A stretch of 64,000 bases of DNA from Ricinus communis (Eukaryota; Streptophyta; Magnoliopsida; Malpighiales; Euphorbiaceae): positions 6,324,001-6,388,000 of the forward strand of contig NC_063256.1 of the NCBI RefSeq assembly GCF_019578655.1, in the 5' to 3' direction. The position numbers and the translations under genes were made by a program. Position 1 is the first letter of the stretch; the number at the start of each line of letters is the position of its first letter. This document shows positions 49,054 through 61,112 of the stretch, one piece after another. Below the pieces are notes generated by a model. It was not told where the DNA came from, ran no database searches, and saw only the letters and a program-made list of their open reading frames with translations.

Positions 49054-49662
49054 AAAACCTAATCCTAAAATTATACCCAAATCAAAAGCTAGAAAACAAG
49101 AGCTCGTCAAAATCTCTAAAGTCAAAATCCGCAATCTCTTCTTTTCCCTAATCTAGAAATCCTTAAGATCGAGCAACTGAAAACATACATTACTTAGCAA
49201 GAGCATTAGGAAGAGGTTATTTGCTTGTGGTCCCATTTGCTAGTGTTGGTATTGCTTGGTTAATTCATCGAAAATGAAGCAAGAAAGTCACTATCTGCGG
49301 TGGACCATCGTGTTTCCTAACCAGGTAAGGATTAGTCTTTCTTAGATTTCTTTAATACTTTTTATGTTATGTGGTCCCTAAGCTTAGCAATTTTATAAGT
49401 ATTATATTGTCAGTGCACATGCTATTGAATTTCTTTAATTATTTTTGTTTGAAATTGCTTGTGTGTGTTTTTTATTAGGTTTTCTATTGTTGTTATTGTG
49501 CTACTGCGGTATAAATTTAATGCTAGTCTGAGAACATTTTAAATTCTTGTATTGTTTACCAAGTATGACAGACATTAAAGTGGAACTGGTTGTTACCATG
49601 GGGGTAGCTTTGTTCAGGGTAGGGGTAACTCTCGTAGGTATGTTGGAAGTGAGAGTAAAACA

Positions 49663-52606
49663 ATGGAATATGAATTTGATATAGACTTATTATCTTATCC
49701 AAATGTTATATCCTATATGAAGGACCTAGGTTACAACAGGATATCTAAGTTATATTTTAAGAATGCAGTGGGTGGGGACTTCACCCTGATCTTTAATGAC
49801 AATGATTTAATGGCAATTAGTAAATGTGCTAGGGATGGAGAAATGCTAGATTTCTATATTAACCATCATAATAGTGAGAGATTGGGTACTGGTACAGCTA
49901 ACAATTCTCAACCATTTGTAGAGGTAGTAAATAATTATCCTAGTTTTAATAATGTCAATGTTGAGGACCTTGTTGAGAAAGATGAAGCTATTCTTGAGTT
50001 TGTCCATCATCAGACCTTTAATGATACTTATATTAATATCCCTTGTCTAACTGATGATGAGGATGAAGAGCTTTAAGAAGCTAGGGCTAATGTGAGAGAA
50101 TCTTGGTATAGGACTAAAGCAAAGTTACCTAAGGAAGCTACTAGGGAACAAGGCCAGAGTGTGCCTATCGATATAATTGGGGATGGTCAAGAATCTGTAG
50201 ATGATGATGAGGTAGCAGGGGTTAGTGAGAGTGATGAAGGTAATGATAATATGTACTATGACAGTTCTGATTTAGGTAGTTATTATGAGACAAATGAGGA
50301 ACTTGGTAAGGATGCAGTTAGAAAATCCAAGACCATAATAATCTAGGAGCCAACTACAACAATTCCTATTTTTTATTTGGGTATGACTTTAAAAAACATG
50401 AAGGAGGTAAGGAAGCTGTAGCTGAATATACTGTTATAAAGGGCTTATGTGTGCATTTTAAGAAAAATGACAAAAAAAGGCTGAGAGCTACATGTCAAGA
50501 AGGTTGCCCATGGGTCCTACATGTCAGTATTCATCATGCAACTAACACTTTGACTGTAAAAACATACAACCCTCACCATAAGTGTTACAGACATAACAAA
50601 TCAATTTTTTACAATAGCGAGTACTTAAAGGGAGTCTATAAAACAAGGATAATGATACAACCAAACCTTAAGTTAAAAGATTTCAGGGCATTAGTACCAA
50701 GTGAGCTAAAAATGAGTGTGAGTATACATGTTTGTAGGCATGCGAAGAAGAAAATTTTAACTGAATTAATGGTAGTTATAGAGAAGCATATGCACTTGTC
50801 CATGATTATGCTAAAGTTACTACACAAACAAATCCTGGTTCAACTTGTTTTACCAAGTCATGCACTGAAAATAAATAGGGCAGATCATTATTTAGCAGAT
50901 TCCATATGTGTATAGATGCTTACAAGAGGGGCTGGGTAGGCTGTTTTCTTAAGGGAGTGTTCAAGGGCCAACTGTTATGTGTTATAGGACGTGATGGAAA
51001 CAACCAAATTCTGTTGGTTAAACAACTAACTACAGCTCTCTATACTTCTTAACTAAGAAAGAAGTCGTCTTGGTATTGGATTCTCTCGTACCCTTCTTGC
51101 TTGGCGGTACAAAGAAATTCAGAATGAGCACATCGACTTTCCAATAGCATGGAGTGTGGTTCAGTTGGAGACAAAGGCAACATGGGGTTGGTTTCTCAAG
51201 TGTTTGCAACATGATCTGCCAACTGGTGATGGGGAAGGATACATTGTCATCTTTGATATGCATAAGGTAACAATTTTGCAATACATTTTAACTGTTATTT
51301 GGAATATTTTTAGTATGTATTTAATATTTAAAATTTTCACACGGGTTAGAAAGTGCTGTGAGGGAATTGTTTGTCCAATGCTGAGCACATGATGTGTACT
51401 AGGCACAACTATGCTAATTGGGCTAAGACATGGAGAAGGGTGGAGAGAAAAATAGGTTTCTAGAGTTGTGCGCAAGCTACATTCAAGAAAGAGTGGAAGG
51501 AAAGATTGGACCAATTAGATAGTTGGGTGATGGAATTGTACAAATGCTTTAGAGTATGAAATTGAGAGTTGGTGCAAATCATATCTTAATATATAAGTTA
51601 AGTGTGATGTGGTGGACAATAATTTGTTAGAGACATTCAATGTTTAGATTTTAGAGCCAAGATGTAAGACAATAATATTAATGTTGGAGGATATTAGAGT
51701 GAAAGTGATGAATAGATTGTAGATGAAAAAGGAGTCAACAAAGACATAGATTTGTAACATATCTCTAAGAGTAATGTAGAAGTTAGAGAAAAACAAGAAA
51801 AAATCTTTCAACTCGCAGATGGAGTGGAATGATAATAAAGGGTATGAGATCATAAATGTTTATGACTTAGAAGATAGGCACACTATCGATACAGAAAGAA
51901 GAACTTGCAACTACAGGGAATAGGATCTCACAGGCATTCCCTGTCAATATGCAGTCTATGCAATATACTATAAATCATCTCGTCCTGAAGACTTTGTGCA
52001 TGATTGGTATAATAAGGAAATATATTTAAAGGCCTATGCTTTTACTATTCAATGTGTTCCTAGTAAGAAGCATTAGGAATCTACTAGCGAGGAGAGGATT
52101 GAGCCTCTAGAGTTTAAAAATGTCTGGTAGACCGAAGAAAAATAGGAGAAAAGGTAAGGAAGAAGTGAAGAAAACTAGAAAGATTTCAAGATCTGGAAGG
52201 ATCATGACTTGTGGTGTTTGTAAAGAGGCTCGGCATAACTTATGAAGATGCCCTAAAAGAACTATTGATACTCAGGTAAAATGTAATGTTTTAGTTTATC
52301 TATAAATGTGTATAACTTAAAAAGCTGTCCCAAAAATGCTTATGGTGTTTACATATGCCTTTTTTGTAACCTTTAGTAGCAATTTTATGTTCCTAGGTGA
52401 AAGTGAGAAAGAAAGTTAACAAACATAAAGTTGATGGAGCACAAATGAAATCTAAGAAGAATGGAGCTGGTGTAAACCCTCAAGACAACTTCACTGCAGC
52501 TGAATTGATGAAGGAATATTCAAAGTCAAAAAGTAAACAATCCAACCAAAAAGACAAGGAGGTGCATCTGGAAAAAATCCTAATGCTGGAAAGGTTGATT
52601 TAAAAG
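49663..52606 (+). pseudogene. MULE transposase (MuDR type), decayed
   Basis: The order of parts fits plant MULE transposases. A PB1-like N-terminal domain (49663-50076, starting MEYEFDIDLLSYPNV) ends in a stop at 50074. Acidic linker follows (50092-50346, another stop). A MuDR DNA-binding domain comes next (about 50370-50760, with LRATCQEGCPWVLHV and NPHHKCYRH). The DDE-type transposase core is frameshifted (about 50900-51550), with an intron-like GT...AG interval after 51268. A SWIM zinc-finger remnant (C-x-C ... C-x-H) lies near 51905-51960 and a CCHC knuckle (TCGVCKEARHN) near 52205-52245. A likely intron at 52276-52396 precedes a Lys-rich tail ending about 52604. Several stops and frame changes exclude an active enzyme. 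Active family members cut and move Mutator-type elements by binding the terminal repeats. Confidence 0.8.
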
Positions 52607-53485
52607 GGAAAAGGAAAGAACTCAATGGAGATTGTAGGTTTAGCCCTAGCCTGTTCACTTCTCAAATGGAATCTGTTCCTCACTATTCATAGCCTGCTCT
52701 TAATACCGTCAATGACCATGTTGTGAAGCATTTCTCATTGCAGCCAATAAATGCAAGCAAGAAAAGTAACACAAAAGCAACTTGAAAAGGTGTAGGGTGC
52801 TATGTGATCTTAAAGACAGGATCAACATCATTACAGTAATTAGTTATATTACTTTGATTTTTAGTGTGCATTTGGTCAAACTCAAATTAATGGTATTTAT
52901 TTTTTTATTACCAGTCTTTGGGACAAAAGCCATGAAAGTTATATGGTGGCTATGCAACTGGTGGGTCAAGCTCACAAGTCTCTTAGAAATCACTGCTACA
53001 GGACCTAACAAAGGATCAATTACTGATAAAGGATTGCCTTGATGCTTCATTTCAAGCCAGAGGTCTGCATCTGAATGGAAGTCCAATTGTTTCACTGTCA
53101 TAATTACAAGCAAAAAGAGACAAGAGAATTGGTGCTACCACTAGACCAATATGGAGACCCTAAAGCTCTATGAAGCAAGAGACAATTTTTTGTTGTTGTT
53201 AATGTATTAAAATATATGGATTCTATTTAGATTTTGTTGGGATTTTGTATTACACTTCAACTTTTTTGTTAGACTCTAATTAGTTTATAATATCTTGCAA
53301 CTTTTTATAAGGCTCGAATTTATTGGTATTCATTGTTTGCTACTGCCATTAAACCTTAAAGTGCACATTATTTAATAATCAAAAGGACAACATTGCATTC
53401 CTTGGAGAAAAACATAAGCTGAACACTAACTATAAGCAGCTCTAAAAACAATAATAATAACATAAAACAAGTTCATAATAACTTA

Positions 53486-54030
53486 CTACAAAGCAAAATT
53501 AGACAAATGATAAACAACATAACCAAGCATGCCCACAACAATACCAAGACCAACACCCAAAATTTTCATCTTGATTGATTTTTTTCGATGGGCAATTTTT
53601 TCCTCAGTTGTCGCAAGTTTTTCTTTCAGAGTATCAATCTGCATATAAAGTAGGCATGAGTCTTCTTTCAAAAGCTGGTTTTCTCCTTTTAAAGCATACA
53701 ATTGGACCCTTAATTCATCATTATCATTTTGGTAAGCCTCCATCTGTTTCGTTACTCCAGAGTGCAAACAATAATGGCATCAGCTTCACCAACTTTGCTC
53801 AGAGCTTGATTTTACTCTTCCTTCAACTCATTTGCTTCCTTTCTCAGCCAATTGACATACACGACTTGATGCTCATTCTACTCCAAATCGATCTAACGGC
53901 AAAAATCACACTTTTTATTCTGCATACTAGAACAAGCGTAGAACATCCTCCCTGCTTTATTATTGCTTTCAGTTGTTTGTAACCTAGCCAGATTGCCACA
54001 AAGACAAATGGAAGCTCCCTTTACTTCCAT
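53486..54030 (-). pseudogene. MULE companion gene: GRF-type zinc finger, coiled coil and membrane segment (broken)
   Basis: On the minus strand from ATG at 54030, the start MEVKGASICLCGN and a following GRMFYACSS with C-x2-C-like spacing (KKCDFCR) form a GRF-type zinc finger. A stop follows the finger, and two or more further breaks lie between 53,760 and 53,900. The last 93 codons (53767-53486) are intact: a coiled coil (NDELRVQLYALKGENQLLKE and after), then a basic stretch and one membrane segment (LGVGLGIVVGMLGYVVYHL). Small GRF-finger proteins with this finger/coil/membrane layout are frequent in plant genomes and often sit in MULEs. The gene is convergent with the transposase, like mudrB with mudrA, but mudrB similarity is not claimed. 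Confidence 0.65.
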
Positions 54031-54252
54031 TTCTTCTTGTAATCGTGTTATGGGTTATCAAGTGGGCAACTTTAGAGAAAAGAGCTCGATGGAGATAGAT
54101 GCTATTGTAAAGAAGGTTGTGGACTACCTCTTTAAAGTGTGTAAAATGGAAGAAATGGAGGAAGATGATAGAAATAGGAATAGTTAAAGGAGGGAAATGA
54201 TGTGTCCTTCTTTTAGACACCTGGAGCTGATGTGTTGTTCACATGTAAAAGT

Positions 54253-54400
54253 ATTTGACAGAGAAAAAAATCGTTTACACGCACTATAACCGAAGGATTT
54301 AATATATACAATAATAAAAGTGTAGGGACGAAATGTATACAAATAATAGTGCAAGAGTATATCTCAAAAACTATAAAAATGCAGGGGGTAAAATATGAGT
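54253..54400 (-). repeat. Right terminal inverted repeat of the MULE
   Basis: Reverse complement counterpart of 38970-39119, with the same ordered blocks and only small gaps. It begins at ATTTGACAG (54253-54261), matching the inner end of the left repeat. Confidence 0.75.
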
Positions 54401-55399
54401 TAATTAAAAAAATAATTATATTTACTGAGTACCAACAATCTCAGATAGCCTATGAGAGCCTTTAGGAATACGAAATTAAACATCCCATGCAAAAGTTACA
54501 CGCAAAAATAAAAAGTTACAAATGAATTTCTAATTTAGAACAAATTTTACATTAAGAAAAATGATGGTCCTAAACTATTAACCCTAAAAGGAAAAAATCA
54601 AAGCTTTTAGTTATGATTTTCCATCACCTGCGAACACACGAGACTTGAATCCAACATTCAGAAAAATCAAAATTTTATACACTTAGTTAAAATAAAATAA
54701 AAAAGACAAAATTTAAGCATTGAATAAGTATGTTTGAGAAATTCTCAGATAAATAATCTCTATCACGCCAGATATTTTTAATAAAATTAAATTTTTATTA
54801 ACTAATAAGATCACAATATTTAGGATAATTAATCTTTTGACATAAATATATGTGTAATAAGAAATTCATTATCTCAAGTGATTCCGTACTATTAATTAAC
54901 ATAATTTATTTTATTGGACATGTTTATAGATGACCTTTAACAATTTTTACCAATGTCCGTCCAATGGAGGAATATCGCATTATTAAATTACTTATGAAGG
55001 ATCTAACAATCTGCCTTAATAATTATTATAATAATTTTCTAATATAATCAATGCTCATAAACAACGGTGAACTATATATCTATTTGAGAGGCCAAATAAA
55101 ATGTATATCCTTTTCTAAAAATATAAAAGAAATATGTAAAAGATTTCTGATAAGCAAAGAAATAAATTAAAAAACTAGAATAGAAATTGCCTAATTCTAC
55201 CTTTTGATAAAGATGATATAATATTCTGAGTAACTTAATATCCAATCAAATAAATAAATTGAACTAATTATTCCTAAAATAAAACACATGTTGCACCTCA
55301 AACTTATTCTGTGTCATTTTAAGTTGGAATATTTATTTTTCCATTTATAAATATAATAAAAAGATAAATAGATATACCAAGAGTTTTCTTACTCTAAAA

Positions 55400-55675
55400 C
55401 TAATTTTAATTATTTAGTCAGTCTAATATTTTAATTTTAAATATATCTTATAAATATTTAAATTTATTTTATATGATATCTTAATATTTTTTAATATGCA
55501 TTCTCATTCAATAAAGCCATATATATTCTACGAAAATGTGTTTAAATATATTAAAAATAAAATTTAAATATATATAACTGATTAAATTAAAAATTAAAAA
55601 TATTTAAATATTAAAAGTAATAAAATTAAAATATCTGTTAAATTAGATTAAAAATTAAAATATTAAATCCACCGC
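55400..55675. mobile_element. MITE-like dispersed repeat, copy 2
   Basis: Shares AATTTTAATTATTTAGTC and TAATATTTTAATTTT at its left end, and a GATTAAATTAAAAATTAAA block and a TCTGTTAAATTAGATTAAA block at its right end, with 23380-23640. The ends are partly inverted relative to each other. Confidence 0.4.
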
Positions 55676-55751
55676 ATTCAGAAACTCAAATATCCATTTT
55701 GCCTAATATACTTCACCTTTCCTTATCCATGGGGATATATTGCTGATATAG

Positions 55752-56000
55752 CTAAAGTACATTAGCTGCTGATGTATCAAGATAGTATTCACGATCACAA
55801 AGGCCAAATGTAGAAGCCACGGAGGCAAAAGCGACGTAACATAGAGTCAAACCGTTAGATGCATAGACCATAAAAACCGATTCCGCATAAATCAACGAAC
55901 AATGCTGAGAGACTACAAAACAGTTCCTAGTAAGTTCAACGCATTCAATCATTTCCGTCCATAAGATCAGTGTACCCGTTCTCACTCCAATAACCAACAA
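55752..56000 (-). pseudogene. Possible RNase H-like fragment
   Basis: An 82-codon minus-strand frame with more balanced composition than its AT-rich surroundings. The second half (VFMVYASNGLTLCYVAFASV) loosely resembles the tail of plant RVT_3/RNase H domains, where F-V-x-R-x2-N-x2-AH-x-LA is typical, but the key Arg, Ala-His and acidic residues are not preserved. It may be a decayed retroelement piece or chance. Confidence 0.25.
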
Positions 56001-56040
56001 TTTAGGAACGAATACATATAAATATATAAACTATTATGCA

Positions 56041-56872
56041 CCGAATTGACAATATCCTTAGCTAGCTACCAAGAGGTGAGTGTCTGTCTTACTCTACGTG
56101 GAAAAGAAAACATCCTCTCGATCTTCTTCTTCATGATTTTCTGGCACTTAACTTTTTTTTATTTGAAGTTTTGCTACAAGTAATTAAATCAGTGTATGTA
56201 CTTCTTTTTCTTTCTTTTCTTTTTTCCCTTGTTCAGTTTTTGAAATGGTTGGATTTTGAACTTTTTATGCTGCGATAAGCTTCACTTATCCTATGTATAG
56301 TTCGCAATTTTTTGAATAGTAAAGCATGTACCTTTTTGACGTTTTCGTTTGAGAGATGATTAATTTTAAGTTAATGCTAGTGATTCCTGTTTACTGTTTA
56401 CTCCAGTTTCATGTTGAAAACTTGTTGAATATGCTTGGTAATTTGTGCTTTTGAGGGTAAAGGAGTCAAAAGAAGCTCTTGGTATTAGTAAGCTGATTGT
56501 CTTACCAAACTTTCGACAAAATAATTTTTCACATGATTCATGTGTGATTTATTTACTGATTTTATGAGCTAATTATAGCTGAATTGTGGTTGATCATGTC
56601 TGTTAGCAGTTAAATTAGGGCTACTGAATTGTTTTGATTGAATTATCCTACCTGCTAATCTATGAATTTAAATGAAATGAGATATGGATTGTCTTCAATT
56701 GAAATTCTTTCTTCTTGACTTAAACTTTTATTCTTGCAGGATTTTCATTACTGATACCGAAATTAATCTGATTGAAGTCTTGGAAGTATTATGAAAGCTC
56801 CTCCTATGTAAAATCTTCTGGTTGGTATGAAATAAAATGTATTTTATTTCTGGTTGGGCTTCAATAAACGAA
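56041..56872 (+). other. Leader region of the LEC14B-like gene
   Basis: A donor AAGAG|GTGAGT (intron from 56076) and an acceptor TTCTTGCAG (ending 56739) could frame a 664 bp leader intron. Short upstream ATGs remain in the second leader exon, including an in-frame one at 56837, 12 codons before the chosen start. Confidence 0.4.
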
Positions 56873-59800
56873 ATGGGTTATGCTATGAGTAGACTGGAGA
56901 TTGATTCTGAAAATTGTGATGGAGGTAAGACCAATAATGAAATTGGTAATGGTCAGAGGTCCAACAAATCATTGCATAATTTAGATCATGAAATTTCCCT
57001 TGCCACAAATTTGAAATCGAGGCCCCATCAACGGCTGGCCGAAGTGATACCTGGGAAGCGAGAGTTGCCTGTTTCTACAGTTAAGATGTTGGCAGGTCGA
57101 GAAGGTAATTATTCAGGAAGGGGAAGGTTCTCTGCTGCTGATCGTTGTCATATGCTTGGCAGGTATCTGCCAGTCAATGGTCCTTGGCTTATTGACCAGA
57201 TGACTAGTCGGGCCTATGTCTCACAATTCTCATCTGATGGTTCTCTATTCGTTGCTGGGTTTCAGGTATTCAGTTTACAGTTTGTATTGGTACTGGGTTT
57301 TGCAAATGGACAGTGTGTTGCTGGAGCATATAGACTTCCAGATTACTGTACTCTCATTGAATTGCATTTATGATATTTATTAACAAAATGTTCATTTCAG
57401 GGAAGCCATATTAGAATATATAATGTGGACAGAGGCTGGAAAGTTCAGAAGAACATCCTTGCCAAAAGCTTGCGATGGACAGTTACTGATACATCTCTTT
57501 CACCAGACCAGCGCCATCTTGTGAGTTTATGCATCTGAATGGTTTTTTAGTGGTCTGAACCCTGTAAACCATTATTCTTGACCTATTTCTCAATAAAAAA
57601 TTAGTTTGCCTTTGCAGGTATATACCAGCATGTCACCAATTGTCCATATTGTTGATGTCGGGTCTGCAGCAATGGAGTCACTTAAAAACATCACGGTATA
57701 CATTATTATTGATGCAGATTGGTTGCTACTTGCTTGAGATATTATCCGTCTTAACTCTGAAGTGGGGTGCAAGGGCTATATAGGTTCCTTTATGCCTTGA
57801 GGTGCATGTCATAACCCAGTGGCAATGGTGAAGCCCCATTGTTTTAGCTTAATTCAAGGATTTGTTTAGTCTGATTGATCTTACTTTACTTTTAAGTTTA
57901 TTTTTGAAATTGACTCACAATTGAAGTCCATGTGGTTTGCACTCGCAGGAGATTCACGAGGGCTTGGACTTTTCTGCTGAAGATGATGGGGGCTATTCTT
58001 TCGGAATCTTCTCTGTGAAATTTTCTAATGATGGGCGAGAACTTGTGGCAGGAAGTAGTGATGACTCAATATATGTCTATGACCTTGAAGCAAATAAGCT
58101 GTCACTACGAATTTTAGCACATGTTGTATGTTCACAATCCTGATAGGCATCTTATGAGTCTAAGTCTATGTTGTGTAATTGATGGCTTAATTATTTTCTG
58201 CTCAGATAACATTTTCAATACATTTATTCTGCACATGCTTTCTGTAATTCCTACTTTAAGTAATGGGTGACTGTGTAATGTAATCTAAACCTAGGAGTTA
58301 GAAAAATCAGCTCTTGGTGTCTATCCCAATTGGTAAATGAGATAGTGTGCCAGAGTAGACCTCAGGTTTAAGATTTTAACTTAGCATTCAAAGAAAATAA
58401 TTGAAAAGCAAGAGGCAGTAATATCTGCTGGCCAGCATACATGTTAAATTACTGAGGAAGACATTTGATACTTTTTTGTAATAGTGAAACAGTTTGCACA
58501 CTTCTAACTTGTACCTTTTATGTCTGAAAAATTTGTGTGTATTGTATAATAATTTGCCTTCGTACTTTACAGTCTAAGATTCATTCGGTTGAGAGCTCTA
58601 GCTTTGAGTTGCAGTTAATTGTGATTCTGGTTATATGGGCTTTATACTGCCCATTTATTCACCTAGCTATTCTTTAGCATCAAATGGTATAAATCTTTAA
58701 TTTGGTTGAAGGGAGAAATGTGACAGCTAAGAGGCCTAGAGAGGGGGTAAATGTAATCATTTTGTATAAATAAGAAGTTGGACTGGTTGGATTATAGGAT
58801 ATTCCATTTACTTTATCTGGTCAAATTTGAGTGTCCTGTCCCCTGTCGTCTCTCTCTCTCATGTGGTTTCTATGGGTTGCTTATTTTTAAGTTGGAATGT
58901 GGATATGTAAAATTTCTAATCATTTCTTTCTAAATGCTGCAGTCTGATGTTAACACTGTTTGTTTTGCTGATGAAAGTGGCCATCTTATATATTCTGGAA
59001 GTGATGATAATCTCTGTAAGGTAAGATAATTTCTTGCACTCAAAGTTCTGGAGAAGTTATGTTCTTTGTACATTCATACTTCTAAATTTTGGTTTTGATG
59101 TAATTTACATCTTCAAGGATTTATGTTCACCACAAACTAGTCGTCAAATTTATTTCTTGGTTGTTGAGTAGTTTGATAAGGTTTTGCTGAACTGAAATCT
59201 TTTACATAGTCATCTTTACAGCATACTCGGTAGATATCATCGCTATTAAGATACAAACTAACTGCATAAGTTTGCTTTCCCCGTTGTGTATTTCGAAGCA
59301 AAATTACCTATTTTACATCAGATAAACTCAAAAGTTTTGATTCATGCTTTATGGGTAGCAAGAGAATTGGCATTAGTGTATTTAGAATTGGGATTATATG
59401 GCGTTCCTCCATGTCTGTGCAATAGCTTTATAGTTGTGCCAGAATATTCATTAATGTAGGGTCGTAGCACCCTTTTCATCTCCATGTTCTGGTATCATGA
59501 TCAAGTTATCAGCATAAACAAATTAATAGAATCTCCTTAACTTTTGACTGGAATAGAACTGGAGATCAATGTTTTTTATTTTGCATTTCTCGTTACTGGA
59601 TCCCATATCCTTATATGAGTAGAAAATACACTGAATATTGTATAGGTGTGGGATAGGCGTTGCTTTATCGCGAGAGGAAAGCCAGCAGGAGTCCTTGTAG
59701 GACATCTAGAAGGCATCACGTTTCTGGACAGCCGTGGAGATGGTCGATATCTTATATCTAATGGTAAAGATCAGACAATCAAACTTTGGGATATTCGCAA

Positions 59801-61112
59801 AATGGCTTCTAATGCTACTTGGTAAGCTTTCTTTATGTGCAATGTTGCTCTATGTCTTTTTAATTTTTTGCTTTTTTGGAAGTGTGACCTGACGATGTAG
59901 TGCATGTTTCCATTCATGTCTTCTCTCAGATTTGCATCACTTCTTTGATATTTGCATTGCATGATCACAAACAAGAGTGTTAAATTAAATTGAGTCATCT
60001 GAAATAGTCTAAAATAACGTTCAGTCTGGACATTATTCAGAATCCTTATATACAAGCTATTGCATTTTTTCCTTCTTCAGCAATGCTGGGCTTAGGAATT
60101 ATGAATGGGACTACAGATGGATGGACTATCCACCTCAGGCAAAAGATCTGAAGCACCCAGGTGATCAATCTGTGGCTACATATAGTGGTCACTCAGTCTT
60201 GCGTACTCTTATTCGCTGCTACTTTTCCCCAACGTACAGGTAAGTATTAACATTCTTTTTCTCATTCTCTGAATACTAGTTGGATTGTTGTCACTTAGTA
60301 TTTCGGAAGTGATTCAACAAATGCTAGTCCAAGACTGAGAAACCTAATTTTATTCGACATGCTTCCTCCTAAATATGTAGTAGTATTATCTGGCTCGACA
60401 TTTTTTTAACTTGTTATTATCTATCGTGATTATTGCTAACCAATTTGGTAATCTAGATATTAGTCCAAACCATAGACTTCATAATAATTCCATTTTCTTT
60501 GATATCCTTGCAGCACTGGCCAAAAGTATATATATACTGGCTCTCATGATTCTTGTGTTTATATATATGACTTGGTAAGTATCCAAATCTACTGTTATTT
60601 CGCGTTGATCTGTATATTGTAATCTCCATATATGATTACAAATTTAATTGTTGCTTTATAATGGGTCATTGGTGAAGCATAAAATGGTCTTGACTGAGTC
60701 ATTTGTTTCTCGCACGAAAGGGCACAGAGATCACCTGTTGGCATGATACTTGCAGAAATATGAACTTTTTCAATAATATAGAAACATTGTTATACAAAAT
60801 AAGTGCAAGTTTTAGATGTTTATGAATATTCTGAAATAAGCTTCGAGTTAAAGTAGGATTTTTTTTTTTTTTTTTTAACCAACCAAATTTTCTGATGTTC
60901 TTGCATCAATGCTTGTGCAGGTGACTGGAGCACAAGTTGGAGTACTCAAACATCATAAATCACCTGTAAGAGATTGTAGTTGGCACCCTGATTATCCAAT
61001 GCTCATTAGCTCTTCTTGGGATGGGGATGTGGTGAAATGGGAATTTCCTGGAAATGGAGAAGCTCCAATTCCTGCGGCCAAGAAGAGAATCAGGAGACGA
61101 CAATTTTACTGA
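56873..61112 (+). CDS. LEC14B-type WD40 repeat protein (DCAF11-like), nine exons
   Basis: Coding exons are 56873-57265, 57401-57520, 57618-57695, 57949-58125, 58943-59020, 59646-59821, 60081-60239, 60514-60574 and 60921-61112, all with GT-AG borders and matching phase. Total is 477 residues. The start MGYAMSRLE matches the LEC14B family, so I chose it over the ATG 12 codons upstream. The N-terminal part holds the conserved VSTVKMLAGREGNYSGRGRF block. WD40 repeats follow, for example GIFSVKFSNDGRELVAGSSD...YVYDL, VNTVCFADESGHLIYSGSDDNLCKVWDRR, GRYLISNGKDQTIKLWDIRK and SPVRDCSWHPDYPMLISSSWDGDVVKWE. WDRR and WDIRK carry the WDxR (DWD-type) motif linked to DDB1-CUL4 binding. The likely role is a substrate receptor of a CUL4 ubiquitin ligase, by analogy with animal DCAF11. 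The C-terminus is basic (KKRIRRRQFY). No breaks are seen. Confidence 0.92.

Larger units (their letters stand above)
48570..49140 (-). mobile_element. Endogenous pararetrovirus: reversed intergenic/promoter fragment
   Basis: Read on the minus strand this piece runs: two copies of the 102 bp repeat (49053 down to 48934), a TATA-like box (48899-48891), an AATAAA-type signal (48875-48870), a leader of about 280 bases, and a primer-binding site (48593-48581). This is the order expected for a pararetroviral promoter, leader and replication start. It faces the main virus copy tail to tail, with the switch at about 48570. The right edge toward the MULE is approximate. Confidence 0.65.
38970..54400 (+). 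mobile_element. Mutator-like element (MULE) carrying nested insertions
   Basis: The element is bounded by related inverted repeats (38970-39119 and 54253-54400). Inside lie a MuDR-type transposase remnant (plus strand) and a convergent companion gene (minus strand), the mudrA/mudrB-like layout known for autonomous elements. An endogenous pararetrovirus of about 10 kb (with its own LTR insertion) sits between the left repeat and the transposase. Without it the MULE would be about 5.5 kb. The spacer 49141-49662 is probably the transposase leader. The stretch 52605-53485, between the convergent genes, and 54031-54252, before the right repeat, show no further coding sequence. Exact outer ends and a 9-bp target duplication could not be fixed because both flanks are A-rich. 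Confidence 0.75.
54401..56040. other. AT-rich spacer between the MULE and the LEC14B-like gene
   Basis: Mostly A/T-rich sequence without a gene. It contains the second MITE-like copy (55400-55675) and an RNase H-like coding fragment (55752-56000, minus). A TATA-like TATAAATATATAAAC near 56018-56032 may serve the WD40 gene. Confidence 0.45.
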
